Of a stretch of 56,517 bases of DNA, positions 1 to 7,740 are shown piece by piece; position 1 is the first letter of the stretch, and each line of letters starts with the position of its first letter. Under the pieces are notes generated by a model. That model was not told the DNA's origin and made no database searches. It saw only the letters and a list, made by a program, of their open reading frames with translations. The stretch comes from Ruminococcus sp. Zagget11. GTDB lineage: Bacteria; Bacillota; Clostridia; Oscillospirales; Ruminococcaceae. The stretch lies in assembly GCA_001941135.1 (NCBI GenBank), contig MSHL01000010.1:1-56517 (forward strand), given 5' to 3'. A program made the position numbers and the translations under genes.

Positions 1-26
1 TCTAACTTTTTGGGGTCAATTTAGAC

Positions 27-521
27 TCAGCCTGATGCTGTTATTTGTTTTATTTCTCCCCTATACTTTTCCAGTATAACAGTAAATGTAATACCGCTTT
101 TGCCGTCGGGTTTTATTTCCCCCAGATAAACAGTGACAACGCCGTATTCCCCCTCACCTGTCAGACAATTGAAATATATATATCGTATCGCAGACGCATC
201 AAGGTTGTTTTCCTCCGCGCCCTTGATTATCAGCGTATTCTGTACATCGTCATCCACTACACGCAGCAGCTTTACGTCAAAACGCCGCTGCGTATATTTT
301 CTTACAACCGTACAACCGCCGTCCACATACCTGCGTTTCACCGTCACGGGAGTAAAATCCGGTGTAATGGATATAACTCCCTCCGTTAAAACGGTAAAAT
401 CTCCATAGGATGAATCGCCGCTGTCCGACAAATCCACAGCCAGCAGATAATCGCTTCCAAAGCAGGGCGCTCCGTTTTCGCCGGAGCTATCAGCCGCAGC
501 TATTACTTCACTCACCGTCAT
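27..521 (-). CDS. Putative phage tail (tube-like) protein
   Basis: A 164-residue acidic, beta-rich protein with no signal peptide or membrane segment. It sits last in the visible head-to-tail gene order, directly after the connector and tail-completion genes, where a major tail or tail-tube protein normally lies. I do not recognise a signature motif, so the role rests on gene order. The ATG at 521 is preceded by a GGAGG-type ribosome site about 8 nt upstream; an adjoining GTG at 524 is the alternative. It overlaps the end of the upstream gene by 14 bp, as in compact phage operons. The remaining tail genes would lie left of the window. Confidence 0.5.
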   Translation of the reverse strand: MTVSEVIAAADSSGENGAPCFGSDYLLAVDLSDSGDSSYGDFTVLTEGVISITPDFTPVTVKRRYVDGGCTVVRKYTQRRFDVKLLRVVDDDVQNTLIIKGAEENNLDASAIRYIYFNCLTGEGEYGVVTVYLGEIKPDGKSGITFTVILEKYRGEIKQITASG

Positions 522-888
522 CACTTGTACCTCCCTTCATATAATAAACCCATAGCTTCATACCGCATATAGGCTCACCCTTTTCGCTTTTATCCTTAAG
601 CTCCGGTGGATCGGCAAGAGAAAATCCCACCACGCCGTCATTTCCCCTGTAGTTTACAGCGCAGAGCGCTATGTAATCGAGCCGTGAAATCATCTCCATG
701 CGGCTTTGACCCGTAATATACACATTTATCCTGCATCGTCTGTATGACTACCCCGAAGTAAAATCGTGCAGACTGCTGTCAGAGCCTTCATAAACCATAT
801 ATGCATCCTCACCCTGGGGGTAAGATTTAATAGATAGAATTTCGCATACCCTGCTTATAAGCTCATTCATTCCGTTAAGTACATTCAT
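508..888 (-). pseudogene. Phage tail-completion/minor structural protein interrupted by an amber codon
   Basis: One reading frame runs from the ATG at 888 to a TGA at 508 and would give about 126 residues, but a TAG at 748-750 splits it after codon 46. Both halves lie in the same frame and the second half is clearly coding-like, ending in an acidic tail. The ATG overlaps the stop of the upstream gene (ATGA), which implies translational coupling and supports this start over the internal one at 723. Size and position fit a head-closure or tail-completion protein. The amber codon means loss of function, readthrough or a sequencing error. Confidence 0.6.
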
Positions 889-1271
889 GTAATATCCTCC
901 ACTAAATCCAGTTCAATATGGTGTAATTCATAACCATACACCTTTTTTATTTCGACAATTCTGAAGATCTCCCCCTCATACTCAATTACGGAATTGAGGC
1001 AGACATTGCCGTCCAATGTGTCGCCCGGCACAACAAATTCCACATCTGTGGGGGAGCTGTTTTTGCAGTCGTAGTAAAGCTTTGCGTTCACGGTTCGTTT
1101 GGTAAGGCTGTCCGTTTGCGAGGATATCCTTTCAAGGTTAATCCTGACATTTTCCAGAGTGCAGGAGTAAAAGGGTTCATCCTCGGGTTCGCCGTGGATA
1201 TTTTTAGCGGAATAAACCTTGTAAACCGCACTGTGACAAAGAAGCCTTGCGGGTATCTGTATCATGCTCAT
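885..1271 (-). CDS. Putative phage minor capsid / head-closure protein
   Basis: A 128-residue protein of mixed beta content between the head-tail connector and the interrupted tail-completion gene. Length and order match the putative minor capsid proteins of Firmicute siphophages, which close the capsid after packaging. The start ATG overlaps the stop of the upstream gene (AATGA), and its own stop overlaps the next start (ATGA), so three genes are translationally chained. No catalytic motif is expected or seen. The family assignment comes from position and size. Confidence 0.6.
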   Translation of the reverse strand: MSMIQIPARLLCHSAVYKVYSAKNIHGEPEDEPFYSCTLENVRINLERISSQTDSLTKRTVNAKLYYDCKNSSPTDVEFVVPGDTLDGNVCLNSVIEYEGEIFRIVEIKKVYGYELHHIELDLVEDIT

Positions 1272-1648
1272 TGGAAATCACCGCCCCTGTATAGCAAACC
1301 GCATTCCTCCAATACCGCAAGGGCAGCATAGGAAACATCGGTAATATAATTTGTATCATAAGAGCTTCCCTGTGTGGCTGAGAAATCCCCTACAGAAACG
1401 GATTTTAGCGTTTCCTCGGTGCTGTAGCGCAGACCGTACAGCCCACCTTGTTCATAAAGCTTTTCCGCTTGAATGCAGACCGCGCGGCGGTATCTCTCCA
1501 GCTGATAATCGGTAATATCGGAAAGAGAAATTCTCCCCCTAATAATATCTGCGGCAAGGGGAAGCAGCGGAGTAATCTCTCCACTGTCCACAGTCCCGCC
1601 AAACGTTCCTGCGTAATAATCGTAATCTATATATGTTTCAAATGACAT
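1268..1648 (-). CDS. Phage head-tail connector (gp6-like)
   Basis: A 126-residue, mainly helical protein next to the major capsid gene. It has the tyrosine- and acid-rich N-terminus and the helix-loop-helix character (a stretch with YRRAVCIQAEKLY) usual in small gp6/gp15-like connectors, which form a ring under the portal. An AAAAGGAG ribosome site stands 7 nt before the ATG. Repeat sequence fills the 287-bp gap to the capsid gene, which is unusual for a phage head operon. Confidence 0.65.
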   Translation of the reverse strand: MSFETYIDYDYYAGTFGGTVDSGEITPLLPLAADIIRGRISLSDITDYQLERYRRAVCIQAEKLYEQGGLYGLRYSTEETLKSVSVGDFSATQGSSYDTNYITDVSYAALAVLEECGLLYRGGDFQ

Positions 1649-1657
1649 TGATAAACT

Positions 1658-1875
1658 CCTTTTTTGGATAATGGAGAATTGAAGATTGAGAATGGAATTT
1701 GAATCTTTTTAATACATTGAAAGCGATTCCATTCCACCAAGCAGACGTTTTGCTTTTGGAGGATAGAAGATAGAGGATAGATTTTTACCTGTCGGTGATA
1801 ATGAAAGCACTTCAAAGAAAAAGTAACAAATCTTATTCATCTATCCTCCTACCTCTAATTCTCTTACCTCTATTA
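1658..1875. repeat. Purine-arm hairpin repeat, copy A
   Basis: This intergenic segment carries a GAGGATAGA-type purine-rich left arm (from about 1758), a core with AGCACTTCAAAG and AAGTAACAAAT, and a pyrimidine-rich right arm containing TCTATCCTCC. The arms can pair over about ten bases. A second small palindrome (GAATGGAA ... GATTCCATTCC) lies at 1690-1738. Related copies occur at about 2857, 4958, 6525, 6618, 7090 and 8780. Confidence 0.7.
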
Positions 1876-1935
1876 GCAGCGAGGACGCCCCGCCCCTGCA
1901 CCCGCCGTCTGCCGCCCCAATTACCCACTAATCGC

Positions 1936-2799
1936 TTAAGTAGCGCTTACATAAATTCCCGCAGCCTTGTTGGCGTATACGGTACAAATACCATAGCTGC
2001 GGTAACCGTATTTCCAGCTGTCGGAGGTCTGATTCTGCTCCGGTGTGATTATCTTGGGCACAGCGTGCTTGGTAAACTGCAGCACCGCCGGCTTGTGTAC
2101 TACCATAAAGTTAATTGCACTTCCGTCCTCAGCCTTTGTGTAGCCGCCCTCGGTCTGTCCCTCCGTTGTACCGTCGTTAAGGGTGATCTTAGTGTAAAAT
2201 CTCGATGCGGGAACGGTTATAATCTGCTCAAACTCAGCCATAACCGCCCTTGACTTGGTTGTATCCAAATCATCAATCATGCCCTTAAGCGCAGGAGTAA
2301 TAAAGAGTATTCTGTTCTCTGACGGTACTTCATCCAGATCCATTTGGGAAATAGCGGTTCTGATAGCCTGAACAGCATCCTCACCGCTTGCAAGTGTTTC
2401 GGTGGCAGTAGATACATTATCGGCGGATGCTATCTGTGCGAAGCGGAACGCGTCCAACTCGGGAACAGCCTTTGTGCGGACGAACTCACCCGCAAGCTTA
2501 CTGAAAGCAATGCTCTGGGTTTCCTCATTGTCCATAGCGTCCACTTCAAACATTCTGCCTCTTTCATAATTGAATTTAGCGGTTTCCCATGTAAGAGAAA
2601 CGTCCCCCGAAACATACCCGCTTGACCTGTCGTAATCGGCAAGCCCGTCCATAGTAAGCAGGGGAATAATGATTTCATTGGCATTAGCTCCCTCGCGAGC
2701 CAAAGTCGAATCCGACTCCAAAACCGCTGCCTTTGCGCTCTCCATATAAACCTCATCAAGGAAAGCCGCATACTTCTTTGCAAGTGTTATAGTATTCAT
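1936..2799 (-). CDS. Phage major capsid protein (HK97-fold type)
   Basis: A 287-residue protein starting MNTITLAKKY, a typical N-terminus of siphophage major capsid proteins that lack a long delta domain. It includes segments on long-helix and E-loop-like sequence (LTWETAKFNYERGRMFEVDAM) and a C-terminal domain ending in a short aromatic/acidic stretch. It lies directly downstream of the scaffold gene, the normal order. The ATG has an AAAGGTAGG ribosome site. It is intact and of ordinary length, so the capsid gene is one of the better preserved parts of this prophage. Repeat copies flank it on both sides. Confidence 0.85.
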   Translation of the reverse strand: MNTITLAKKYAAFLDEVYMESAKAAVLESDSTLAREGANANEIIIPLLTMDGLADYDRSSGYVSGDVSLTWETAKFNYERGRMFEVDAMDNEETQSIAFSKLAGEFVRTKAVPELDAFRFAQIASADNVSTATETLASGEDAVQAIRTAISQMDLDEVPSENRILFITPALKGMIDDLDTTKSRAVMAEFEQIITVPASRFYTKITLNDGTTEGQTEGGYTKAEDGSAINFMVVHKPAVLQFTKHAVPKIITPEQNQTSDSWKYGYRSYGICTVYANKAAGIYVSAT

Positions 2800-2856
2800 A
2801 AATAAATTCCTACCTTTCTTGGTTTTTGACTTATAATTTTTCAGTGGGCTGAGCTA

Positions 2857-2976
2857 CTAGAAGCAAGAGGATTAGAGGCAAGATGGTTAACCCGTGACTT
2901 TATCTTTAAAGTGCTTTACTTGTAACTAACAGGTGAAATTTCTTGCCTCTTGTTTCTATTTTTCTTGCCTCTATTA
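2857..2976. repeat. Purine-arm hairpin repeat, copy B
   Basis: The left arm is AGAAGCAAGAGG with AGAGGCAAGA. The core has TGACTTTATCTTTAAAGTGC and ACTTGTAACTAAC. The right arm is TCTTGCCTCTTGTTTC and a second TCTTGCCTCTA. The arm words are CAAG-based here but ATAG-based in copies A, F and G. The right end supplies the TAA stop codon of the scaffold gene at 2974-2976. Confidence 0.75.
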
Positions 2977-3387
2977 GGCCAGACCGAATGCTCTTCTTAG
3001 TGCGCTGTCGTCACTCTGCTGCATTTTGGGAAGCTTAACACCGGTATCGGTGATCTTCCCCTCGTCGCCTGCGGCGGAGCGGGAAATTGATGAAAGCCGT
3101 TTATATACCTTTTCTGCCGCCTCCTCAAAGGATATACCCTCCTCAGCGGAATATTTCTCCGCAAGCGCTGTCACATCCCCTGCAAGCTCCTCCGATATCC
3201 CCCTTTTCAGGCAGAATAATTCCCGCCTTAGGCGATAATTTTCCTCCCCCAAAGACGATGCCGACTGCTTTGACCTTTCAGGGGTAATAGTGTCATTATC
3301 CCCCTCCTCGGTGTCGGGTAATTGTATTTCGGATGTACTGTCCTCCATATCCTCCCCACGAGTATCGATAATCTCTTCGTTTTCCAT
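2974..3387 (-). CDS. Phage scaffolding protein
   Basis: A 137-residue, strongly acidic, helical protein with a low-complexity N-terminal half (MENEEIIDTRGEDMEDS) and a coiled-coil-like middle, located between portal and major capsid genes. That composition and position are typical of siphophage scaffolds, which template the procapsid and are then lost. An AAAAAGGAGG site precedes the ATG, the best ribosome site in the module, consistent with the high expression a scaffold needs. Its stop codon is inside repeat copy B, so the original C-terminus may be altered. Confidence 0.7.
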   Translation of the reverse strand: MENEEIIDTRGEDMEDSTSEIQLPDTEEGDNDTITPERSKQSASSLGEENYRLRRELFCLKRGISEELAGDVTALAEKYSAEEGISFEEAAEKVYKRLSSISRSAAGDEGKITDTGVKLPKMQQSDDSALRRAFGLA

Positions 3388-3417
3388 TTATTAATCACCT
3401 CCTTTTTGGTGGATAGA

Positions 3418-3580
3418 AAGCGGTCTGTGACCGCAGCCACCGCCTTCCGCCGCCCCTTTTTGTTACACAATGCGGTGGTTTGTTTGCCCGCCCCTAATCG
3501 TCGGTCAACTTACTACCGCAATTCATTACATCAAGCTGTCGGCGGAAGACGGCGGGTGCAGGCTCAGCCTGCCCTGCCTT
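3418..3580. repeat. Modular GC-rich repeat (GGTCTGTGACC / GCAGGCTCAGCCTGC family)
   Basis: Contains GGTCTGTGACCGCAGCCACC (3421-3440), an AATGCGGTGGTTTG module (3469-3482) followed by TTGCCCGCC, and GCAGGCTCAGCCTGCC (from about 3558). The same modules recur at 9865-10120, 10853-10905 and 18755-18925. The last module lies inside the 3' end of the portal gene and encodes its final residues. Confidence 0.65.
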
Positions 3581-4950
3581 AACTCGGCTTCCGCTTCGCT
3601 CTCGCTGCAGTCATACAGCTCCTTAATAGCCGTCACCGGGCTTTTAAGTCCCGCTTCTACAAGGCGAATATTGCGGTCTATCACTGTATCGGTGTCTATC
3701 GTCTGCTTGTCCGAGAATCTCACCGTGACGGATATTTCTTCCTCCGGTATAAGTCCTGCCGCCATTCCCGCGCGCAGTATATTCACGCAGGTGGTTTCAA
3801 TAAGCTCCGCCGCCAAGTTGCGGTTGTTCTGCATGGTAAGCTCCGTGCGTATTTCGCGGCTCTTAATCTCCTCCGCCGTCTTAACCCCCGATGTGGATGA
3901 AAAGGACAGCGTTCCGCTTGAAAGTCCCGTCTGGAAACAGAGTATATCCAGCAGCGAATTAAGCGCGTCCACGTGTTCGGTAACACGCAGCTCCGTGGTG
4001 TTGTCGGTGATCTTCAAATCTCGTTCCTCATCGCACTTCAACGCCTGATAAACCTCATCGTCCGAGTCAAAGTAACGGCTTATTTTTCCTGTGTCGGGAT
4101 CAACAATCGTCCTTATGCAGGATGATGGAACGATAATTCTCTTTCGCCCCAGCACAAACTCCCTTGAAAAGCTGTCAAATGCTACATCCAATGCCTGCAG
4201 GGTGTCGATACAATTTGCGAAGCAGGATATTCCAAGCACAGAGTCGCTGTCAAAGTTATTCGCCTCCGCCGAGCGGAAATATGCAAACAGCGGCGCGGAT
4301 ATCCGATAATACTCGCTATGCTCCTCAAGCCCCGGAAACATATCCGATACGGGTATCTGCCTTTCAAGCGTTCCGTTATCCGAAGTAAACAGCGCCCTGT
4401 CGCATACGGCGTGATCATTCTCAATGCCGTGCTTTTCCAAAAGCGTGTAGCAATGACCGCCCTTGGCAAAACGGTTTTCAAATATACCCTCCGTAATACC
4501 CCTGCCACTATATCCGCATGGTACAAATGACAGAGCGTCCACATAGTCCAGAAAAATCCTCTTATCGCTGATAAGCACCTTGACAGCGCCGCCGCCCAAA
4601 GCATACGCTTTACTCAGAAAGCTCGGCATATTGGACCAAAAGCCATTTTCCTGCAAAACCGTCATAATAAAGTCGTAATGTGCGGAATTAGCGCTTGAAA
4701 TATCGACCTGGTTGCTGAAAGTAAGCTGTGCCAAATTGTCACACAGCACCTTTGCGCAGTTCAGCATACTCATCCTGCGATACCCTTTGCCGTACAGTCC
4801 TGATTTGCGTACATAGCGCCACGGCGGATCACCAGAGTAAATGCTATTGCACAGCGCAATTTTATCTGTATAAAAATCCCCGCTTACCGGTACGGAATTT
4901 AATCCAAACGCTCTCTGTGCATCCGAAGCAATATTGCTAATAAAAATCAA
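3526..4950 (-). CDS. Phage portal protein
   Basis: A roughly 474-residue portal of the SPP1/A118 type, forming the dodecameric DNA entry channel. It follows the large terminase and precedes the scaffold. The long alpha/beta body and helical crown-like C-terminal part (TAEEIKSREIRTELTMQNNR, a typical portal wing/crown stretch) support the call. The TTG at 4950 directly abuts an AAAGGAG site. An ATT at 4939-4941 stands at the correct distance from that site, so translation may begin at ATT or the original ATG may have mutated. The last codons derive from a dispersed GC-rich repeat. Confidence 0.8.
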   Translation of the reverse strand: MIFISNIASDAQRAFGLNSVPVSGDFYTDKIALCNSIYSGDPPWRYVRKSGLYGKGYRRMSMLNCAKVLCDNLAQLTFSNQVDISSANSAHYDFIMTVLQENGFWSNMPSFLSKAYALGGGAVKVLISDKRIFLDYVDALSFVPCGYSGRGITEGIFENRFAKGGHCYTLLEKHGIENDHAVCDRALFTSDNGTLERQIPVSDMFPGLEEHSEYYRISAPLFAYFRSAEANNFDSDSVLGISCFANCIDTLQALDVAFDSFSREFVLGRKRIIVPSSCIRTIVDPDTGKISRYFDSDDEVYQALKCDEERDLKITDNTTELRVTEHVDALNSLLDILCFQTGLSSGTLSFSSTSGVKTAEEIKSREIRTELTMQNNRNLAAELIETTCVNILRAGMAAGLIPEEEISVTVRFSDKQTIDTDTVIDRNIRLVEAGLKSPVTAIKELYDCSESEAEAELRQGRLSLHPPSSADSLM

Positions 4951-4957
4951 CTCCTTT

Positions 4958-5048
4958 TGGAAATTAGAGAATAGAGAAAAGAAAATAGAAGAAGTAATGA
5001 ACCGTTACTATACCTTTAAAACACTATTTTCTTGATTCTATTTTCTAC
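4958..5048. repeat. Purine-arm hairpin repeat, copy C
   Basis: The left arm is AGAGAATAGAGAAAAGAAAA with TAGAAG, the core ACCGTTACTATACCTTTAAA, and the right arm TTTTCTTGATTCTATTTTC. The arms pair over about 12 bases (AAGAAAATAGAA). It lies in the leader between the SOS-type promoter at 5090-5118 and the portal gene. Confidence 0.65.
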
Positions 5049-5059
5049 AACACCAATCT

Positions 5060-5215
5060 TTAACTTGCATTGTGCAAGCCTGTAAACACATTATAGAACA
5101 TACGTTCTGGTTTGTCAAGAGGTTTTAGCAAAATAATTTGCATTTTGCAAGAGTCTGTAAATATTGCACAAAACATTGCCTGTTTTCTTGTAGCAATTTT
5201 GCATTATGCATTTCA
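5060..5215. repeat. About 155-bp direct repeat, copy 1, containing an SOS-type promoter
   Basis: Recurs with scattered differences at 7308-7462. Shared landmarks in order are TGCAAG, ACATTATAGAACATA, GTTC, TTGTCAAG, GGTTTT, ATAATTTGCATTTTGCAA and CAAAAC. Together with the adjoining purine-arm repeat (copy C here, copy F there) the duplicated unit is about 250 bp. The TTGCA-N3-TGCAA dyad at about 5138-5150 could be a further operator. Confidence 0.65.
5090..5118 (-). promoter_or_regulatory. SOS/LexA-type promoter upstream of the portal gene
   Basis: Read on the minus strand: -35 TTGACA (5113-5118), a 17-bp spacer, -10 TATAAT (5090-5095). Inside the spacer, abutting the -10, is GAACGTATGTTC (5096-5107), matching the Gram-positive LexA box core GAAC-N4-GTTC. 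A bound repressor would occlude the promoter. It would drive portal and downstream head genes. Confidence 0.8.
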
Positions 5216-5217
5216 GA

Positions 5218-6423
5218 TTATATAATCTCCCTCATTCTTGCCTCGGTGGAATACTCCTGCGCATCCAGACTGTCGATATTGGTAGTACCGTCATCAAGTC
5301 GGCGATCGAATATACTATTTGCCCAAAGCGCTTCACTAAAGGCTTTTATGGTATTCACACAATGCGCCGCTATACGGTATTTTCCGCGGCTTATTATACA
5401 GTTGTAAAAGCGTATTCGCTGTAAAATATCCCCCTTGCGGGCATTATGTATCTGTATCGGTATACGTTCCCTTACCACTCTGTTTCTAAGTCCTCTTATC
5501 AATATCTGCTCCGCGCTGTCGCAATAAACGTCCGCAAGCCGTGGGTAACGTTCTATTGCCCTGCGCACAAAGCCGATAAAATCGTCCTCCAGTCTTGCGG
5601 GAGAAAGGGAGTCGCTGCAGTAGTATTCATCCAGTGTAATAATATTTCCATACCCCAGCGTATAGCCTGTCAGATTAAAAGCGGTTGCAGAGCCGTTTCC
5701 TCCGAAGTCAACGCCTATATCTGCCGCAATAATATCCTGTGGGTTTATGCTATTCGTCGGGATAATCCACCCTTGAGGATTATCCGCAAATTGTCTGTAG
5801 ATAATGCCCTCGGCGTTGCGCCACAAACCGTTGATATAGCGGTCATAATACACCGTGCCGCTGTACTCCTTTTTAAGGTTCTCCACGAACTCTGCGGGGA
5901 GGAATGTATTATCATCAATGGTAAACCGAGGTGCGTAAACAGTGCCGTTTTCAACGCCCTCATCGATAAAGCGCTTCAGCCAATGTGAGGGGGAAGCGGG
6001 GTTGCAGCTGCCGTCAAAGCAGGATGACGGTCTGTCCAAACGGGACTGGAGCATTTTAAACACCGCTTCATTCCATGTAGTAATTTCGTCACCGTAAGCA
6101 TAAGCAAGGCTGACCCCCTGCAAACGATCCGCAGCCTCAGCCCTTGCCGCACCCATGCAGAAGCATTTTCTGCCGAACAGATTGATACCGCCGTCAGCGC
6201 CGATATGTCCGACCAATTTATCGGAATACATAGCTCTAAGTGGGGAAAGGATATTTCTTTCCAAGGTAGCGAGGGTATTACCGATCAGAGCGATATTGCC
6301 CACCTTGTCGGCATTGAAAATCCGCAGAGGAATACGGAACATATCCAAGTAAGTTTTACCGGAGCGCACAGCGCCCACGGAGATATTCCACCTGCGAGGT
6401 TTAGAGGTGCTTTCCCTCCACAC
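5218..6423 (-). CDS. Phage terminase large subunit (PBSX-type)
   Basis: ATP-driven DNA packaging motor and headful nuclease. The N-terminal ATPase domain shows Walker A GAVRSGKT (about residue 17), a Walker B-like AYGDE, and a coupling region around FDGSCNP. The C-terminal RNase H-like nuclease has DIGVDFGG and a second acidic CDSAE. From GTG at 6423 the protein is 401 aa, a little short. The frame stays open upstream through NLTEKQKEVWRES, a usual terminase N-terminus, to an ATT at 6457-6459 with AAAGGA 8 nt before it. The native start has therefore probably changed from ATG to ATT, or ATT is used. Confidence 0.9.
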   Translation of the reverse strand: MWRESTSKPRRWNISVGAVRSGKTYLDMFRIPLRIFNADKVGNIALIGNTLATLERNILSPLRAMYSDKLVGHIGADGGINLFGRKCFCMGAARAEAADRLQGVSLAYAYGDEITTWNEAVFKMLQSRLDRPSSCFDGSCNPASPSHWLKRFIDEGVENGTVYAPRFTIDDNTFLPAEFVENLKKEYSGTVYYDRYINGLWRNAEGIIYRQFADNPQGWIIPTNSINPQDIIAADIGVDFGGNGSATAFNLTGYTLGYGNIITLDEYYCSDSLSPARLEDDFIGFVRRAIERYPRLADVYCDSAEQILIRGLRNRVVRERIPIQIHNARKGDILQRIRFYNCIISRGKYRIAAHCVNTIKAFSEALWANSIFDRRLDDGTTNIDSLDAQEYSTEARMREII

Positions 6424-6516
6424 CTCTTTTTGTTTTTCGGTTAAATTAGTTGAATTAATAGTATCAGTCCTTTCTTTTGGATAATAGAAGATATAACCTC
6501 TCCGCTGTTAGAGGCA

Positions 6517-6725
6517 AGAAATTAAGAAGCAAGAGGCAAGATGTATAGACCGTTACTTTATTTTTGAAGTGCTTTACTTGTAACTAACATATGAAATTTC
6601 TTGCTTCTTGCCCTACTAGAAGCAAGAGGCAAGATGTATAGACCGTTACTTTATTTTTGAAGTGCTTTACTTGTAACTAACATATGAAATTTCTTGCTTC
6701 TTGCCTCTATTTTCTTGCCTCTAGT
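6517..6725. repeat. Purine-arm hairpin repeats, tandem copies D and E
   Basis: Two almost identical 93-bp units starting at 6525 and 6618. Each has AGAAGCAAGAGGCAAGATG, a core with CGTTACTTTATTTTTGAAGT and GCTTTACTTGTAACTAACAT, then TTTCTTGCTTCTTGCC. The arms are complementary. The close identity points to a recent tandem duplication between the two terminase genes. Confidence 0.85.
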
Positions 6726-6754
6726 AGGGTAGGCTCAGCCTGCTCCATTCTCAA

Positions 6755-6994
6755 TCATCCATCCTCCGATAAAAGCATCTCCTTGATAGAATCAAGCAGA
6801 TCTGAATCATCCTCAGTACCGGTGTACAGCCCAACAATGCGTCCCAGCATTTCAAGGGCTTTCATCTTGTCGTAAAGCTTTACCTCTATTCCTTTTGTAC
6901 CCTCCTTTACAGATGCCACAGCATGGCGGGAGCCTTTATTCAGCGCAGCGGAATCGGTAATGACCAGCTTCTGTCCTTTTTCGTCGGACACCAC
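6755..6994 (-). pseudogene. Terminase small subunit, N-terminally truncated
   Basis: The visible C-terminal part has the family's VKLYDKMKALEMLGRIVGLY stretch, an oligomerisation and portal-binding region of Terminase_2 small subunits. The frame stays open upstream of the GTG at 6994 through KQIIRELKYIAFADFNDFVK, also family-like, but no ATG, GTG or TTG in frame lies there and the sequence runs into repeat copy F at about 7090. The DNA-binding helix-turn-helix half that should precede is absent. The gene was most likely cut by insertion or recombination at the repeat. Confidence 0.7.
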
Positions 6995-7089
6995 CTTAAC
7001 AAAATCGTTAAAATCCGCAAACGCTATATATTTCAGTTCCCTTATAATTTGTTTCTTTATTGCCGAATTATCGATAAAATCACAATCTT

Positions 7090-7310
7090 TTTTAGAAGAT
7101 AGAGAATAGAGGCCGGAGGATAGAAGAATTAAGATACGTTACTTTTTCTGTGAAAAACTTTCATAAAGCTCCTCCGTCGCCTACGGCGACACCGCCCTAA
7201 TAGAGGATAGAAGAAACAATGAACCGTTACTTTATCTTTGAAGAAGTGTTTTCAAGTAATGAGCAGATAATATTTCCATTCTCTATCCTCAATTTTCTAT
7301 TTTCAAATTG
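7090..7310. repeat. Purine-arm hairpin repeat, copy F (compound)
   Basis: Two partial cores are nested here: ACGTTACTTTTTCTGTG at about 7135 and ACCGTTACTTTATCTTTGAA at about 7222, each bordered by GGATAGAAGA-type words. The right end is TCTCTATCCTCAATTTTC. A small inverted repeat CGTCGCC-TAC-GGCGACA lies between. It replaces the expected 5' half of the small terminase gene. Confidence 0.65.
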
Positions 7311-7462
7311 CACTACGCAAGTTTGTAGCTACATTATAGAACATATGTTCCGATTTGTCAAGGGGTTTTTGAAAAATAATTTGCATTTTGCAAAAGTTTG
7401 TGAATATTAAACAAAACGCAGGCTGTGCTTTTGGGAGAAATTTGCATAGTGCATTATAATTG
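7308..7462. repeat. About 155-bp direct repeat, copy 2, containing an SOS-type promoter
   Basis: Partner of 5060-5215. It shares the GCAAG start, the SOS-box promoter, the AATTTGCATTTTGCAA dyad and the GCATAGTGCAT-like end. Apart from this, the 747-bp stretch 6995-7740 holds only repeat copy F and the hairpin pair at 7479-7655; no gene is visible in it. Confidence 0.65.
7333..7361 (-). promoter_or_regulatory. SOS/LexA-type promoter upstream of the terminase genes
   Basis: On the minus strand: TTGACA (7356-7361), 17 bp, TATAAT (7333-7338), with a perfect palindromic box GAACATATGTTC (7339-7350) filling the spacer next to the -10. This is the canonical Gram-positive SOS box core. It would transcribe the truncated small terminase and the large terminase. 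Confidence 0.85.
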
Positions 7463-7478
7463 CCATAAAGCTGTAAGA

Positions 7479-7655
7479 AAGTGCTGATTAATGCGTCAGC
7501 AATCGTTTCCAGCGCTCGAAAAGCCCTTACTGAGAGGGTTGAGAAACAATTTAATCAGCACTTCCTAAGGATGTGCTGATTAATGCGTCAGCAATCGCTT
7601 CCAACCCTCGAAAAGCCCTTACTGAGAGGGTTGAGAAACGATTTAATCAGCACTT
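7479..7655. repeat. Tandem pair of hairpin/MITE-like elements
   Basis: Two copies (7479-7563 and 7571-7655, period 92 bp) begin GTGCTGATTAA and end TTAATCAGCACTT as perfect terminal inverted repeats. An inner dyad is built from GTTTCCAACCCTC ... GAGGGTTGAGAAAC with AAAGCCCTTACTGA in the loop. No coding capacity is present. The form is that of a miniature inverted-repeat element or a bulky cruciform. Confidence 0.8.
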
Positions 7656-7740
7656 CCTAAGGCTGCTATAATATGCTCATTGCAGCGAAAGCAATTCATA
7701 TATGAAGTAATGTATCTTAATTCTCCTGTCCTCTTGCCAC

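Noticed and set aside
45-408. Plus-strand ORFs opposite the phage genes
   Set aside because: They are mirror frames of clear minus-strand phage genes, with no ribosome sites.
7479-7655. CRISPR array
   Set aside because: Only two copies, each itself a palindrome with a 7-bp gap; no spacers of regular length and no cas genes.
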